This document shows positions 1 to 10,942 of a stretch of DNA of 64,000 bases, one piece after another (positions within the stretch are counted from its first letter, which is position 1; the number at the start of each line of letters is the position of its first letter). This DNA is from Actinostola sp. cb2023 (taxonomy: Eukaryota; Cnidaria; Anthozoa; Actiniaria; Actinostolidae), in assembly GCA_033675265.1 (NCBI GenBank), contig JAUJYZ010000713.1, positions 162,001 to 226,000 on the forward strand, written 5' to 3'. The translations under genes and the position numbers were made by a program. Under the pieces are notes generated by a model. That model had not been told where the DNA came from. It worked only from the letters and a program-made list of their open reading frames with translations, and made no database searches.

Positions 1-16
1 AATAATAATAATAATA

Positions 17-69
<53 letters not shown>
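1..69. repeat. (AAT)n microsatellite
   Basis: A nearly pure AAT array opens the window and borders the left copy of the tandem duplication. Similar AAT arrays lie at about 1329-1345, 2573-2616 and 31826-31861. Confidence 0.95.
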
Positions 70-71
<2 letters not shown>

Positions 72-1330
72 AGTCGTTTCTGGTAGAAAGTGAAGTGCTG
101 CGAGTTGTGCACTGCCGTACATGGTAACACATAAAAGTGAAATGTAGCTTTCAATGCATACATGTGGCTGTCCCTTGTCAGCAAGGCATATTTGTGGTAA
201 AATAAAATAATAAAATGCAGTATAATAATAATAATAACTTTATTACTGTGTCAATAACTTACAAGAAACTAATTCGAGACACCTATCTATACCCACTAAA
301 ATCCCTACCCCTCCCATAGCTCTACTGATTCTCATTTCCACCCTTGTCCCCATTGTTCCCATCCCACATCTCCATTGATTCTCATTCCTGTCCCGGTCAC
401 ATTGTCCCCTTCCATGTCTCTATTAATTCTCATTCCCACCTGAGTTTCTATATACACCATTAAAATGGTGTATATGGTGTTGCTTAATACAAATGCTAAC
501 ACTATAATAATCTGGTCATAGACAGACAGCTATAGACATGTACAAGCACTATAAAAGCATGCAATACTTTGCACTATTTACTCATATGTTGCACGCTTTT
601 AATAGTTTGTACTCTACTGATATGCAGTAATTAATACAAATATGGATTCAATGAAATAGAGAATTGTGTTTGGTGTATATTATATACAATGTTACTGGCC
701 AGATATCAGGAAAGATGTCGAAGCCTCATAGCACACTTGTAGAAGATAAAAGTACACCAGGATGGATCGTATAATTTGATTCAGTAGTTGCTTCCATGCC
801 AATGGCAATGGCATGGGCCGGATTGGTTTGACGAAGACCAACAAACTCGATCAGGTAGATAGGTCAGCGACAGCGTCTCTGTATCTGGGATACTGTGTCT
901 TTCAAAAGCATCTGGAAAGAAGGCTGTAGAAGTACTCCATTGTGGAACTGGATGCGACTGACACACAACAGTCAACAGCGCTGAAAACTCATAAAACAAC
1001 ATTGTCTTCCCCTTGAAATGTCACTAAATTGTTCATGACCCTGACGAATGCTTCCAACAATGAATAAAGTTGCATTTGACATCATGGATTTGTAGAAAAC
1101 GAACACTTTCCTGGCTTGAATCAGCGAAAAATAAACGATACTCCGATCCAACGAGTCGTGTTGTGAGTGTGCGCTGATCAAAAGTACCGTGGCTCACAAA
1201 TCATCCAAACTCCGTGAAATGCAGTCGAGATTCTAGTTGCATCCACATAAGTGCCCAGATCCCACACGACCACACATGACACAGGAACGCCGTCAAGATT
1301 AGTTTCGCTGCTCGCTACGCTCGCAGCAAA
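69..1330. repeat. Tandem segmental duplication, copy A
   Basis: This ~1.26-kb segment starts with ACTAGTCGTTTCTGGTAG and ends with GCTCGCTACGCTCGCAGCA. It recurs almost base for base at 1346-2572. The copies differ by scattered substitutions and small indels, for example an extra TAAAATAA near 205 and a GGCAAT duplication near 806. On the minus strand both copies carry short overlapping reading frames in different phases, and copy A is interrupted where copy B is open. I do not recognise the encoded peptide. It may be a decayed gene piece or a non-autonomous mobile element inserted in AAT repeats. Confidence 0.9.
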
Positions 1331-1345
1331 TAATAATAATAATAA

Positions 1346-2572
1346 CTAGTCGTTTCTGGTAGAAAGTGTAGTGCTGCGAGTTGTGCACTGCCGTACATGT
1401 AGCTTTCAATGCATACATGTGGCTGTCCCTTGTCAGCAAGGCACATTTGTGGTAAAATAAAATAATGCAGTATAATAATAATAATAACTTTATTACGTAG
1501 TGTCATGTGTTCTAACTTACAAGAAACTAATTAGAGACACCTATCTATACCCACTAAAATCCCCTCCCCCTCCCATATCTCTACTGATTCTCATTTCCAC
1601 CCTTGTCCCCATTGTTCCCATCCCACATCTCCATTGATTCTCATTCCTGTCCCGGTCACATTGTCCCCTTCCATGTCTCTATTTATTCTCATTCCCACCC
1701 GAGTTTCTATATACACCAATAAATGGTGTATGGTGTTGCTTTTAAAATACAAATACTAACACTATAATAATCTGGTCATAGACAGACAGCTATAGACATG
1801 TACAAGCACTAAAAGCATGCAATACTTTGCACTATTTATCATATGTTGCACGCTTTTAATAGTTTGTACTCTACTGATATGCAGTAATTAATACAAATAT
1901 GGATTCAATGAAATAGAGAATTGTGTTTGGTGTATATTATATACAATGTTACTGGCCAGATATCAGGAAAGATGTCGAAGCCTCATAGCACACTTGTAGA
2001 AGATAAAAGTACATCAGGATGGATCGTATAATTTGATTCAGTAGTTGCTTCCATGCCAATGGCATGGGCCGGATTGGTTTGACGAAGACCAACAAACTCG
2101 ATCAGGTACATAGGTCAGCGACAGCGTCTCTGTATCTGTGTCTTTCAAAAGCATCTGAAAGAAGGCTGTAGAAGTACTCCATTGTGGAACTGGATGCGAC
2201 TGACACACAACAGTCAACAGCGCTGAAAACTCATAAAAAACAACATTGTCTTCCCCTTGAAATGTCACTAAATTGTTCATGGCCCTGACGAATGCTTCCA
2301 ACAATGAATAAAGTTGCATTTGACATCATGGATTTGTAGAAAACGAACACTTTCCTGGCTTGAATCAGCGAAAAATAAACGATACTCCGATCCAACGAGT
2401 CGTGTTGTGAGTGTGCGCTGATCAAAAGTACCGTGGCTCACAAATCATCCAAACTCCGTGAAATGCAGTCGAGATTCTCGTTGCATCCACATAAGTGCCC
2501 AGATCCCACACGACCACACATGACACAGGAACTCCGTCAAGATTAGTTTCGCTGCTCGCTACGCTCGCAGCA
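1346..2572. repeat. Tandem segmental duplication, copy B
   Basis: Second copy of the segment at 69-1330, again ending in the CTCGCAGCA motif followed by AAT repeats (2573-2616). Copy and spacer are head to tail, and both copies are bounded by AAT runs, so unequal exchange between the AAT tracts is the simplest origin. An assembly join of two alleles is an alternative. Confidence 0.9.
2038..2319 (-). pseudogene. Unrecognised 93-residue reading frame in duplication copy B
   Basis: The minus strand of copy B has an uninterrupted frame beginning MQLYSLLEAFVRAMNNLV. An in-frame TGA lies just upstream of the ATG. The same sequence in copy A (781-1060) is broken by indels. A different frame just upstream (2422-2570) also looks protein-like, containing the motif WDLGTYVDA. 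This suggests a frameshifted coding relic rather than a working gene. No family was recognised, and the duplicated repeat context argues against a host gene. Confidence 0.3.
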
Positions 2573-2584
2573 ATAATAATAATA

Positions 2585-2621
<37 letters not shown>

Positions 2622-2762
2622 TAATAACCAACCACGCCCTATTGCCATTAATTGTTTGATGTAAGGTTTGATTTCGAGAGGAAACCTTCGGATTGGATCC
2701 GTTTTCTTTGTTCTCCGTAGAATTCAAGGTTTTTAATCGAGTTATAAACCCGGTCATCTATA

Positions 2763-3065
2763 TACAGCTATTTCAAAAAAGGTTGGTGAAGGTTTTGTTG
2801 CATCTTTTGCATCTTGCATACAAGCCCGAAATACACTATGGCCGGGCAATGTGAATGGAATCAGTGAAAGGTCACAACAATGAATATGGACTCTGGGAAT
2901 TTTCCCAAGCTTTGTCTTTGCAATATGGAGCCGGCATATCTCTTCTGTGTGTGCATGCTGACATTATTTACATATGATCCACAATACATTTCGGGCTTTG
3001 TATGCAAGATGAAACATGCAACATGCAACAAAACCCGTTCACCAACCTTTTTTGAAATAGCTGTA
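2763..3065. mobile_element. Foldback MITE, ~80-bp inverted ends
   Basis: The left arm TACAGCTATTTCAAAAAAGG (2763 onward) is repeated inverted at 2985-3065. Both arms contain a GCATCTTGCATACAAGCCCGA-like stretch, and the unique centre is ~145 bp. There is no coding content. This fits a short non-autonomous DNA transposon. Confidence 0.75.
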
Positions 3066-3149
3066 TGTGGGCATAAGACTTAGAAATTTTAGACTTTACG
3101 AATTTTGAAGAAAAAAATATTCTGATAAATTGAATCGAGAATCGAACCC

Positions 3150-4280
3150 TATGAGGGGTGATTCCCGCCAAAATGCGATCTTAAATTGTATCGTTCACTT
3201 TTCCGATGCGGTTTTTCATGTTTGACTTTAGTTTTTATATTCTTCAGTGCTATTATGCTTTCCTTACGTTGACTCTTTGCAAATTATGTTATTCGTTTTC
3301 GAATTATGTTATTCGTGTGCAAATTATGTTATTTTAAATCCGGGACATCCACATTAGTGTCTGCGGGATCCTGGGGAGAATTTATGATTTTCAACATGGA
3401 TGCCTTCAAGAACCTCGGTTTAAAACTTGGATAAATGAAATTATTCGACAACTCACATCGGACAATTTCGACTCAGATACTGAGGATTCTCTAATAGTTA
3501 TCGAATTGATTGCCTTTACTGATTAAATGTTCTTGTGAGATACGACAGTGCATGTCCTGGCTTGGAATTGTACAAATTTCTCTTGGCGAGAAGGAACTGA
3601 TACCAGAGCCCTCACAAGCGGCTAAGTTAAAAAACTCGTGGGTCCAGGTATCTTTAGGCACAAAAAAAACACTCCGAGTACACGGCTTAGGAGCCGGTGG
3701 TCTAGAGGGTTAATTTCGAGATTGGTTGTTTACAGAATAACTCGAAAATAGAGACCTAAAGTTCTGCATAACGTCTCTCCCACGTGCAGTTTGAGAAGTG
3801 GACTCGGTGTTGGTGGACGTGTTGGTGACTTCTTCAGGCTCTTGTGTGTTAATTGTTTTGGGTTTCATTCGCACAAGTTGGAGTTTGTACATCAGAACTT
3901 AAGAGATTCTATACCGCGCGTAACAGATTCACTGCTCTCGTTCTACTATTATTAGTAGTCCTGTCATCCGATCTGGACGCCATTTTTTCTAAACTAATAA
4001 AAGGCGTACAAACTAACATGTTTTGGCGGGAAAATGATTATCATAAATTCTGCCCAGGATCCCGCAGACACTAATGTGGATGTTCCGGATTTTAAATAAC
4101 ATAATTTGCACACGAATAACATAATTCGAAAACGAATAACATAATTTGCAAAAAGTCAAAGTAAGGAAAGCCAGGAGCCCTGAAGAATATAAAAACTAAA
4201 GTCAAACATGAGAAACCGCATCGGAAAAGTGAACGATACAATTTAAGATCGCATTTTGGCGGGAATCACCCATCATAGAA
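3150..4280. mobile_element. Long-TIR element, ~245-bp inverted ends
   Basis: The arm at 3150-3396 is repeated inverted at about 4032-4280, with differences. Each arm carries three spaced copies of AATTATGTTATT (left: 3291-3335). The ~640-bp centre has only short open frames and no transposase motif that I recognise. It is probably a non-autonomous foldback element. Confidence 0.75.
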
Positions 4281-4533
4281 CCCTACGGCCCTCGGTCTTG
4301 AATTTCAATGAAAGCCATCGCCCTATGGTTTTAATCTTTATTTATTACTCGGGCTTCCTGTCTTCGGGTCAGAAGTTCCAGTCCATCCCGGTCACAGGAA
4401 GCCCAGAGAGAAGAAAGAGAGATCCGGGATTCGATCGGTTCGAATGTTTCTAAGCCTAAGGTCACCATTTTGTCGATTGGTCAAGTAGTTTATATAGTCC
4501 GAACCATGAATCTCAAATCACAATTTGTATCTT

Positions 4534-4700
4534 GAAAAGTGGGAAACCTACGGTACCGTGACACTCAAATGGCTTCCTTTCTGAACTAATCAAAAAGAGT
4601 TCAGACGCATCTCATCCAATCAAACTCTTTCAATATGGCAAGGCGCGGTGCGGTGACGGTGCGGCAACTTTCACACTCATACGAATTAAAACGATTCTAG
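4534..4700. mobile_element. MITE copy, GTGGGAAA-ended family
   Basis: The sequence GTGGGAAACCTACGGTACCGTGAC at the left end and a CACTCATACG end with opposite sense form the termini. The same arrangement recurs reverse-complemented at 45030-45202. Related ends are at 18810-18996, 39169-39515 and 44236-44420. Confidence 0.6.
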
Positions 4701-4722
4701 TCAATTAAGGTACAGTACTTAC

Positions 4723-5434
4723 AGTTCGTTGAAATCAATGATTCCATCTTGATTGATGTCAAAACTTTGAAATTGCAATCGCAAATCTAAAATGTCTGAA
4801 ATGTCGAAGCCTGGAAACTGTTTTGTCAAAGCCTGGAAGTCTTTTTCACCCATTTCTGAAAGAAAATGTATAAATTTATACTTATTCAATTCAATTCACT
4901 TTATTCGCACTATTAGACTTATGCTCTCTTGTAGACATCTATTTCGATACTCTTTTTCTTAGTTCTTCTTCTTCTTCTTTGATTATTTCATAACTTCGTG
5001 GAAGGACAATTTATAAGAATAACAGACCTGCGCTTCAAATCTAATATTTACACTGATAAGTTTGGTGAAAACTCGGACCATATGACAGCTGTAGCAAGGG
5101 AGAGCCATTGACTATCACAGCTAAGCATGTCAGTAGTAGAGCGGAGGACCACGGACCGTCTGAAAATCAGGCTAATTCAGTTTTTTTTTCTTCTGTTCGT
5201 TCGTTCATTCGTGTGTGGGTTTTTTTTCATTCGCCGTCAGTAAGAATGCTAATTAAACATGAGCCCAAGACTTTAAAAACTAAGAAAGGCAACACCCCGG
5301 CATCTCCTGACCTTGAAACTTTCTTTTATTCAAAGCGATTCTCTTTCTTTCATCGATAAGTTTACTCCAGTATTTGGCCTGTATCTTTTTGAATTCTGTG
5401 TCATCTAAATTGCCAACGTTTTCTCTACGTTTTC
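4723..5434 (-). CDS. EF-hand protein, two internal or 5' exons (partial gene)
   Basis: Two minus-strand exons, 5434-5312 and 4855-4723, are in phase. The first follows a CTTTATCAACAG acceptor and ends CAAG|GTCAGG, a weak donor. The second follows TTTTCTTTCAG and ends GAACT|GTAAGT. Together they encode a basic helical stretch (YWSKLIDERKR) followed by FDINQDGIIDFNEL. That is a canonical EF-hand loop with Asp, Asn, Asp, Gly, Ile, Asp and Glu at ligand positions, so it should bind Ca2+. The helix-loop order resembles small EF-hand proteins such as the AIF1 group, but the family is not established. No further exons were recognised in the ~4.7 kb of repeats to the left, so the gene probably continues outside the window. 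The upstream exon is the less certain one. Confidence 0.6.
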
Positions 5435-5470
5435 CTGTTGATAAAGATAACAACAAATAGGTCTGATTAC

Positions 5471-5657
5471 GTTACGTTACTAGCTGGAACTACCAATGCA
5501 TTCGTTACGTTACTAGCTGGAACTACCAATGCATTCGTTACGTTACTAGCTGGAACTACCAATGCATTCGTTACGTTACTAGCTGGAACTACCAATGCAT
5601 TCGTTACGTTACTAGCTGGAACTACCAATGCATTCGTTACGTTACTAGCTGGAACTA
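5471..5657. repeat. 33-bp minisatellite, 5.7 copies
   Basis: The unit GTTACGTTACTAGCTGGAAC plus 13 more bases is repeated at 5471, 5504, 5537, 5570 and 5603, with a partial copy from 5636. The copies are virtually identical. Because 33 is a multiple of three, the plus strand is open and would read an 11-residue repeat (FVTLLAGTTNA). I see no splice or start context that makes it a gene. Confidence 0.95.
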
Positions 5658-6867
5658 TGCTAACCGCGCTACATTCTCATAGATCTATCGTGAGCCGTTC
5701 GTTGTCTGCAGCTCGACCCGCGGTGCAACGTTTGCTTGCAGCTTTCACATACGTACAACTAGCTTTTGTCTACTTACACAAGTCGCCATGATCGCCTATC
5801 TTGTTAATTTTTTTTTGCAATTTGCAACAAACAAAAATGTGTTGCGCGAGAGGTTGCGCGTAGCAGCAGCTTCGTAAGAGTGTTGCGCGACAAGTTGCGA
5901 CAAGTTGCCCGGTTTACTTGGCTTACATGAAGCTCAGAGAGCTCGTTGTTTATCATAGTTTTACACAATTAGAAACCCTGACATTCATATAATTAGAATA
6001 TATAATTAAGATTTAAGTTAATATTAGACACTTTATGCTTTTTACGCAACTATAGTTGACGGCTGTATACTAGTCGTACAGCCTTAAAATCTCCATCAAG
6101 ATATAGTTCAAACGTTATAATTAAAAGCAACTGAATAATTCTGTATGTACCTGATGTATCGTAGAAATATGGTAGTTCATATAATATAGGGATCCTTGCA
6201 ATAGGATAGCTTGGGGCGCATCCCATCACGCATGTTTAGGTAGTGTTGCTATCGCTCTGCATTCCTTGTATATTTATCGTCTGCTTGAGGATACGCGCGC
6301 GAAGCCGAATAATCGATTAACTATGACGTCACTATGACCACAGGTAGCCCAAACACTATTCTCATCGCGCGCTGCAAATGGTGTCATTAATTTAGAAAAT
6401 TAAATTTATGTATTAATTATGAACTACAAATGAATGAAACCCAACACAGCGCTTTTTTATTTACTTACTATCTGAATTGGGTTTTGAGCTTGGGATACCT
6501 GTGCTATGACGTGAATTGTGACATATCGACTATATATCGATTCGGTGAGAAGTTCAATGCAGAGAGTTTATTATCATAATATTGTATTGTAACTGATGTC
6601 ATTGTTATGGAACGATAATGTTTTAAACTTTGATAAACAAAAATAAGTTAAGTTATGGACGCACTGTAGTATTGCGCATAATAGAGCAGATTTCCTATGA
6701 CTGAAAAACTTCGTGTCGTGACCGTGACGTTTCAGTCTATACTGTGACACGAAATCTACTCTATATGTCAAGGCCGCGGCCAACATTTTTGAAGCACACG
6801 CGCAATTGTATGTTTAAATATTATTCTTTAACTATGAACATTTATAACAACGGACTGTAATAATTGT
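5658..6867. other. Intergenic, mostly unassigned
   Basis: AT-rich sequence between the minisatellite and the 3' end of the recombinase-like gene. Near 5820-5915 there are several TTGCAACA/GTTGCGCG motifs like those in the element at 45205-45470, perhaps a relic. A small foldback element lies at 6682-6764. No coding exon was seen. Confidence 0.5.
6682..6764. mobile_element. Short MITE, TAGAGCAGATTT ends
   Basis: TAGAGCAGATTTCCTATGAC faces GTGACACGAAATCTACTCTA across ~40 bp. The same end sequence bounds the larger element at 37506-37659, where TA follows each end. Confidence 0.6.
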
Positions 6868-9800
6868 CTACATTTCAGCTAAAAGACGGTCTAGCATTTT
6901 CCTAATTTTGACCAGTTCGTCGATGGTTTGCTTCGCTGGTGGGTAGGTTTTCTGTAGATGTTTTATTAGCGTTAAGTTGGCTTGAATATTGGTCACTGCA
7001 TCGTCATATGCCACTTCAACCTGAAAACAAAGACCGAAAATGTAATTAAAATCGGGGGTATAGAATATTAATATTATAGAATGGCGCGCCATGAAGACCA
7101 TGTATCCGAGCCCATGATGCATTGCTCGGAATTTGAAGGAAGAGGATTTAGACCGCAAGAAAATATGAACGCTTTGCAGTCGGTTTGAACCATCCTTGAC
7201 CAAGGTACAATATATTGTGCTCTGTGTATTATATAGTTTTAGTGGGTGTAGGGAAACACAAGCTAGATGATTACACTGATTAGTGCAAGGCATCATGGGC
7301 TCGGAAATAGTGAGCGTGTGTTTGTTTACAATTAAAATTAACCTGGAAACTGTCATCCCCATCTATTTCGTCAGGACGAATTCTTTTTGGCTCAAGCTGA
7401 AATAATAAAATTTGTATTAAAACATAGAATTGCTCTAGTTCTAGCAAAGTGGCAGATTCCTTACTTGCTTACGACCAGGGCGTGCCGACAACTTCTGCGA
7501 CGCAGTTTTCAGTAAATTACAAGACGAGTCGCTGTCGTAATGTAGCCCCTCCTTCTTTATCGTTGGGATTAATGGATAAGTACAAGATACAATATCCTCA
7601 TAGTCGTGTTGTTCCTCGGTATCCGCCCTGGAAACGTGGTTTGTTTGGGTGTTGACACCATTAGCTGCTAGTGTGTTTTGTCTGCTGGATTCGATCACAC
7701 CTTGTTTTGACAGTATAATCGCATCTCCAGCGTTAATCGCTCTCGTGATGTCTTCCATGTCCCATTGTGTGGATACGCACAATACATTATGCGCTTTGAT
7801 TGGCCTGGCCGTAGTTAAGCAGGTTTTAGGGCGGGTCGGCTCTGGGACTAACTGGGCAAACCTTGGTGGAAATGAGGCTTTGTTGCTATTCGATACCGCC
7901 CTCGCAACGTGTGATGTACTGTCGGACGAGACTGGATACATTGCACTGCTGTTGACAGGAGGATACAGCAAAGGAATTCTTTCTGACGCTGGATTGTTGG
8001 CTGAAGGACGATCAACAACAGCCGTACATTGAATTCCTGACGGTATAACACGGTTATCACTCCCCTCCACAACCCCCTTGGGTTTGATGTTCAGCAAGTT
8101 GTACGCACTTGTATCATTAAGGAAAGGCTTGCCGTTCTTACCGCTTCCATTCAGTGCAACTATCTTGTCTCCACTGATTCTGTATGTCGTGGTACGAGGG
8201 TCCGGGGGTGTAAAGATGTACGGTGGGGTGTATCGTAGGGAATGGTTGGTGTATGGAAATGACAGCTTCCCTTCGGCGGCAATGTCTTTCATGAGTCGCC
8301 CCAGAGTGTTCTTGCCAGTGGCCTGCGGGGTGTACCACACTCCAGTCTCCTTGTAATGGCGGTTGGGTGTGTGGAAGAACGCCTCGCTGCATTCTGGATT
8401 TCTCTTTTGTATGTAGAGTTTGAGGGCAGTTATTGGGCACATTGGATTCCCTGGTATACCATACATCTTCCTCTTTGGCTTCTTTAGTGTTTTGTTGAGA
8501 CTGGTTTTATCTTTCTTGGGGTCATACATCACATACATCAAACCAGAGTTCTCGTCCACTTTAAACTCAAGCATGGATGGTCTCAACAAGTGCAGGGCTA
8601 GTCTTGTGGTGATTCCAAAGTTTATGCCAAGAATCATGAACACGTATCTATGTAAGGCTTTTGGAGTTGAAACACCAATGATTCCTCGTTGAAACAGCTG
8701 TCGAACATCTTCCCCCGTCAGTGGCCTGGCACTCTCTTTGCTCTCTCTCGTGCCTGTTGCATCTTCACCGAGTTGAATTAACTCCTTTTGCCGTTCCGAT
8801 ATGACAGTGTTGGCCTCTTTAAACTGTTGATCTCGTGTGATACTGATTGCACGATTAAAAGGGTCGCTGTTAAGGTGTTGGTTGATGGCAAAACGAAAGA
8901 TCTTCAGTGAGCTGGGTTTCCATTGCTGGCCATCTTTGCGTTTTCCATCTCTGTAGAATTTTTTGAGCCATGAGCTCAGTTCCTCTGCACTGCAGTACTC
9001 AAAGTCTGTAGGCAAACCTTCAGACTTTAACCAGTCTGGAAATGAAAAGAGAACATCATGTCAACTCAAGACAAAACTAAGAATTTTTACATCAAAACAA
9101 CGCCTCAGTTTTACCGCGCGATTCAGATACTGTCATTTCAGCCAATCAAATGCCTGAAAAAAAATTGTCCAATCAGATGCATTGCATTTATAATAATTTA
9201 TAGAAGCGGCACTTCATTTACGACTGGCTTAATATCTTATAATTCACGATATATTAAACATATCTTATACATATTTAAGGAAATCTATTTATATTACTAT
9301 CCTTCCTGGTCTCCGATAAACTAAACAGCAATATATTTAATATTCTCAATCGATTTTGATCAAAATTAAAACAGAGCCCATTTATCATAACGGTTTCAGA
9401 GGGAAAATTGTCCGGCTGATCACCGGCTTTATTCTACATGCAAGTACATGCAGGAAAAAAGTGTAAACTCCTCTTTAAGTGATTCATATCTAAGGCCAGC
9501 CCGTGTTTTAAACGGTAAATGACCACCTGTCCGTTGAGGTTTATCATTCTACTACCGGTAATAACACTATTATTTATCTCACTGCCGTAAAGATTTCCCC
9601 GAACGCGTGGCAGTAAATGTCATTCACATACAGTTTATCTTTCACACCATTCATTTAGTTTCATATATTTCAAAATCAAATATATAACATTAAGTTACGG
9701 AGCCAATATTTCAGGCTGTTGGCCAGAAAAAAAGTCATGGACAATTTTGGGTGAATATAAAGCCAGAATAAAGACCTGCCAATGGACTTAAATAGCTGAC

Positions 9801-10762
9801 CTCATCAATTATTTGTAGATGATCAAACTTGGTCCTTTAATACTATAGCAGAGATTTTGTTGAATTTGCTCGGTATTAATACAAGGTAGCATTATAATGT
9901 CGTGTATAGGGAAAAGCTGATCAGTATTTTGTGTTACAATCAAAATCAAAATGTAATTCCTGAAGTTTTAATACACTGTAACCGTGAATTATAACATCTC
10001 GTAATACTAGTACCCATTATCACAAATCCATAATCTTGCTACTAAAATTAAACACTGAGGACAATTCTAATCAAACGCATTTCATATTGAATTGTACATG
10101 TTCTAAGTTTAAAACAAGTTCAAAAAATTTCTTTTTTTGAGAACTTAAAAAAAAACCGCCGTTACTGTCGCTTACGCCAGTACAACGTGTATGTAGTACG
10201 AATTACGATACTCGAGTCTATTTCCAACGATCGAAACGTGGATTTAATTATCGGCCAATTTTGCTGTTTAATAATGGCTTTACTGTGATGGTGGGCAGTA
10301 TTGAAAGGTCTCTTTATTAACATTGACATTTACCAGAAAATGCAGTTCAGTTATGGACTGGCCTGAGTACAACGAGCTTTTTATTAACTTACCTTTGAAT
10401 ACACGCACGTGAGACTGGTAAACTTTGAGTGTCTTTGCGTTTGCACCTGCTGCAGTAATGGACGGTGTTGGCGAAGTTTCTTTGTTCTTTTGATCAGTGT
10501 CATCAGTCATTTGATCATCATCATCATCTATCGACGTCTCGGGTAAAATATCTCCAGATTCATCAGCCATTTCTGTATCGGAGGACACGCCATTCCCGGG
10601 GGATTTTTCATTCAGCTTGTCGGTCCTTGTTGTACTTTTGTCGTTTGAATAACCATGATTATAATAAGCCTCTACCAGCTGATCGTCTTTGGTATCCAAG
10701 TCGCTTGGGATTATCCTTGAAATTCCCGAGGGGAGAAACACAATCGGCATTTGGTCCGACAT
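6868..10762 (-). CDS. Crypton/DUF3504 tyrosine-recombinase-like host protein
   Basis: Four exons: 10762-10393, 9035-7465, 7396-7343 and 7020-6868. They have agreeing phases and GT-AG borders and give 715 residues. The N-terminus is acidic and low-complexity. Residues ~115-390 match the DUF3504 (Crypton-type) tyrosine-recombinase fold: a SAM-like part containing QWKPSSLKIFRFAINQHL, then a core with Arg268 in GITTRLALHLL and His388/Arg391 in TNHSLR. The usual C-terminal block (GHK...SL..Y, with the tyrosine nucleophile) is absent. A Pro/Thr/Ser-rich tail and a short helical end (LIKHLQKTYPPAKQTIDELV) replace it. Introns, intact frame and lost nucleophile suggest a domesticated gene like vertebrate ZMYM2/QRICH1/KIAA1958, probably DNA-binding or a scaffold rather than catalytic. 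The start codon is 180 bp from PIGL, divergent. Confidence 0.8.
9036..10392 (-). other. Intron 1 of the recombinase-like gene
   Basis: A 1.36-kb AT-rich intron with a GTAAG donor at 10392 and a TTTCATTTCCAG acceptor. I saw no nested gene and no clear mobile element. Confidence 0.6.
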
Positions 10763-10942
10763 TTCTTCAAAGAACTCTCAAAAGTATTGTCCTCCACAAA
10801 GACACAAGTGACGACTTTGAATATTTTTGACAAACCAAAAACTACACGAATCCAAATCGATTGACAAATCTCTCAATCGTTAACCAATCGGTCACCAGTC
10901 GTTAACATATCGTAGCTTAGTAACCAAGCCATACGATTCAAG
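10763..10942. promoter_or_regulatory. Divergent promoter, recombinase-like/PIGL
   Basis: Only 180 bp separate the two start codons, so one region must serve both genes. It contains a run of related AATCGATTGAC/TCAATCGTTAAC motifs (10852-10905). The PIGL start codon sits inside CAAGATGGCGGC (10939-10950), an exact match to the YY1-type AAGATGGCGGC motif. Confidence 0.7.

Noticed and set aside
5438..5791. 117-residue plus-strand frame with an 11-residue repeat
   Set aside because: The frame stays open only because the 33-bp minisatellite is a multiple of three. There are no splice signals, no homologous flanks and no start context.
7649..8692. Plus-strand frames of 90-127 residues at 7.6-8.7 kb
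   Set aside because: Antisense shadows of the long recombinase-like exon, which has clear protein homology on the minus strand.
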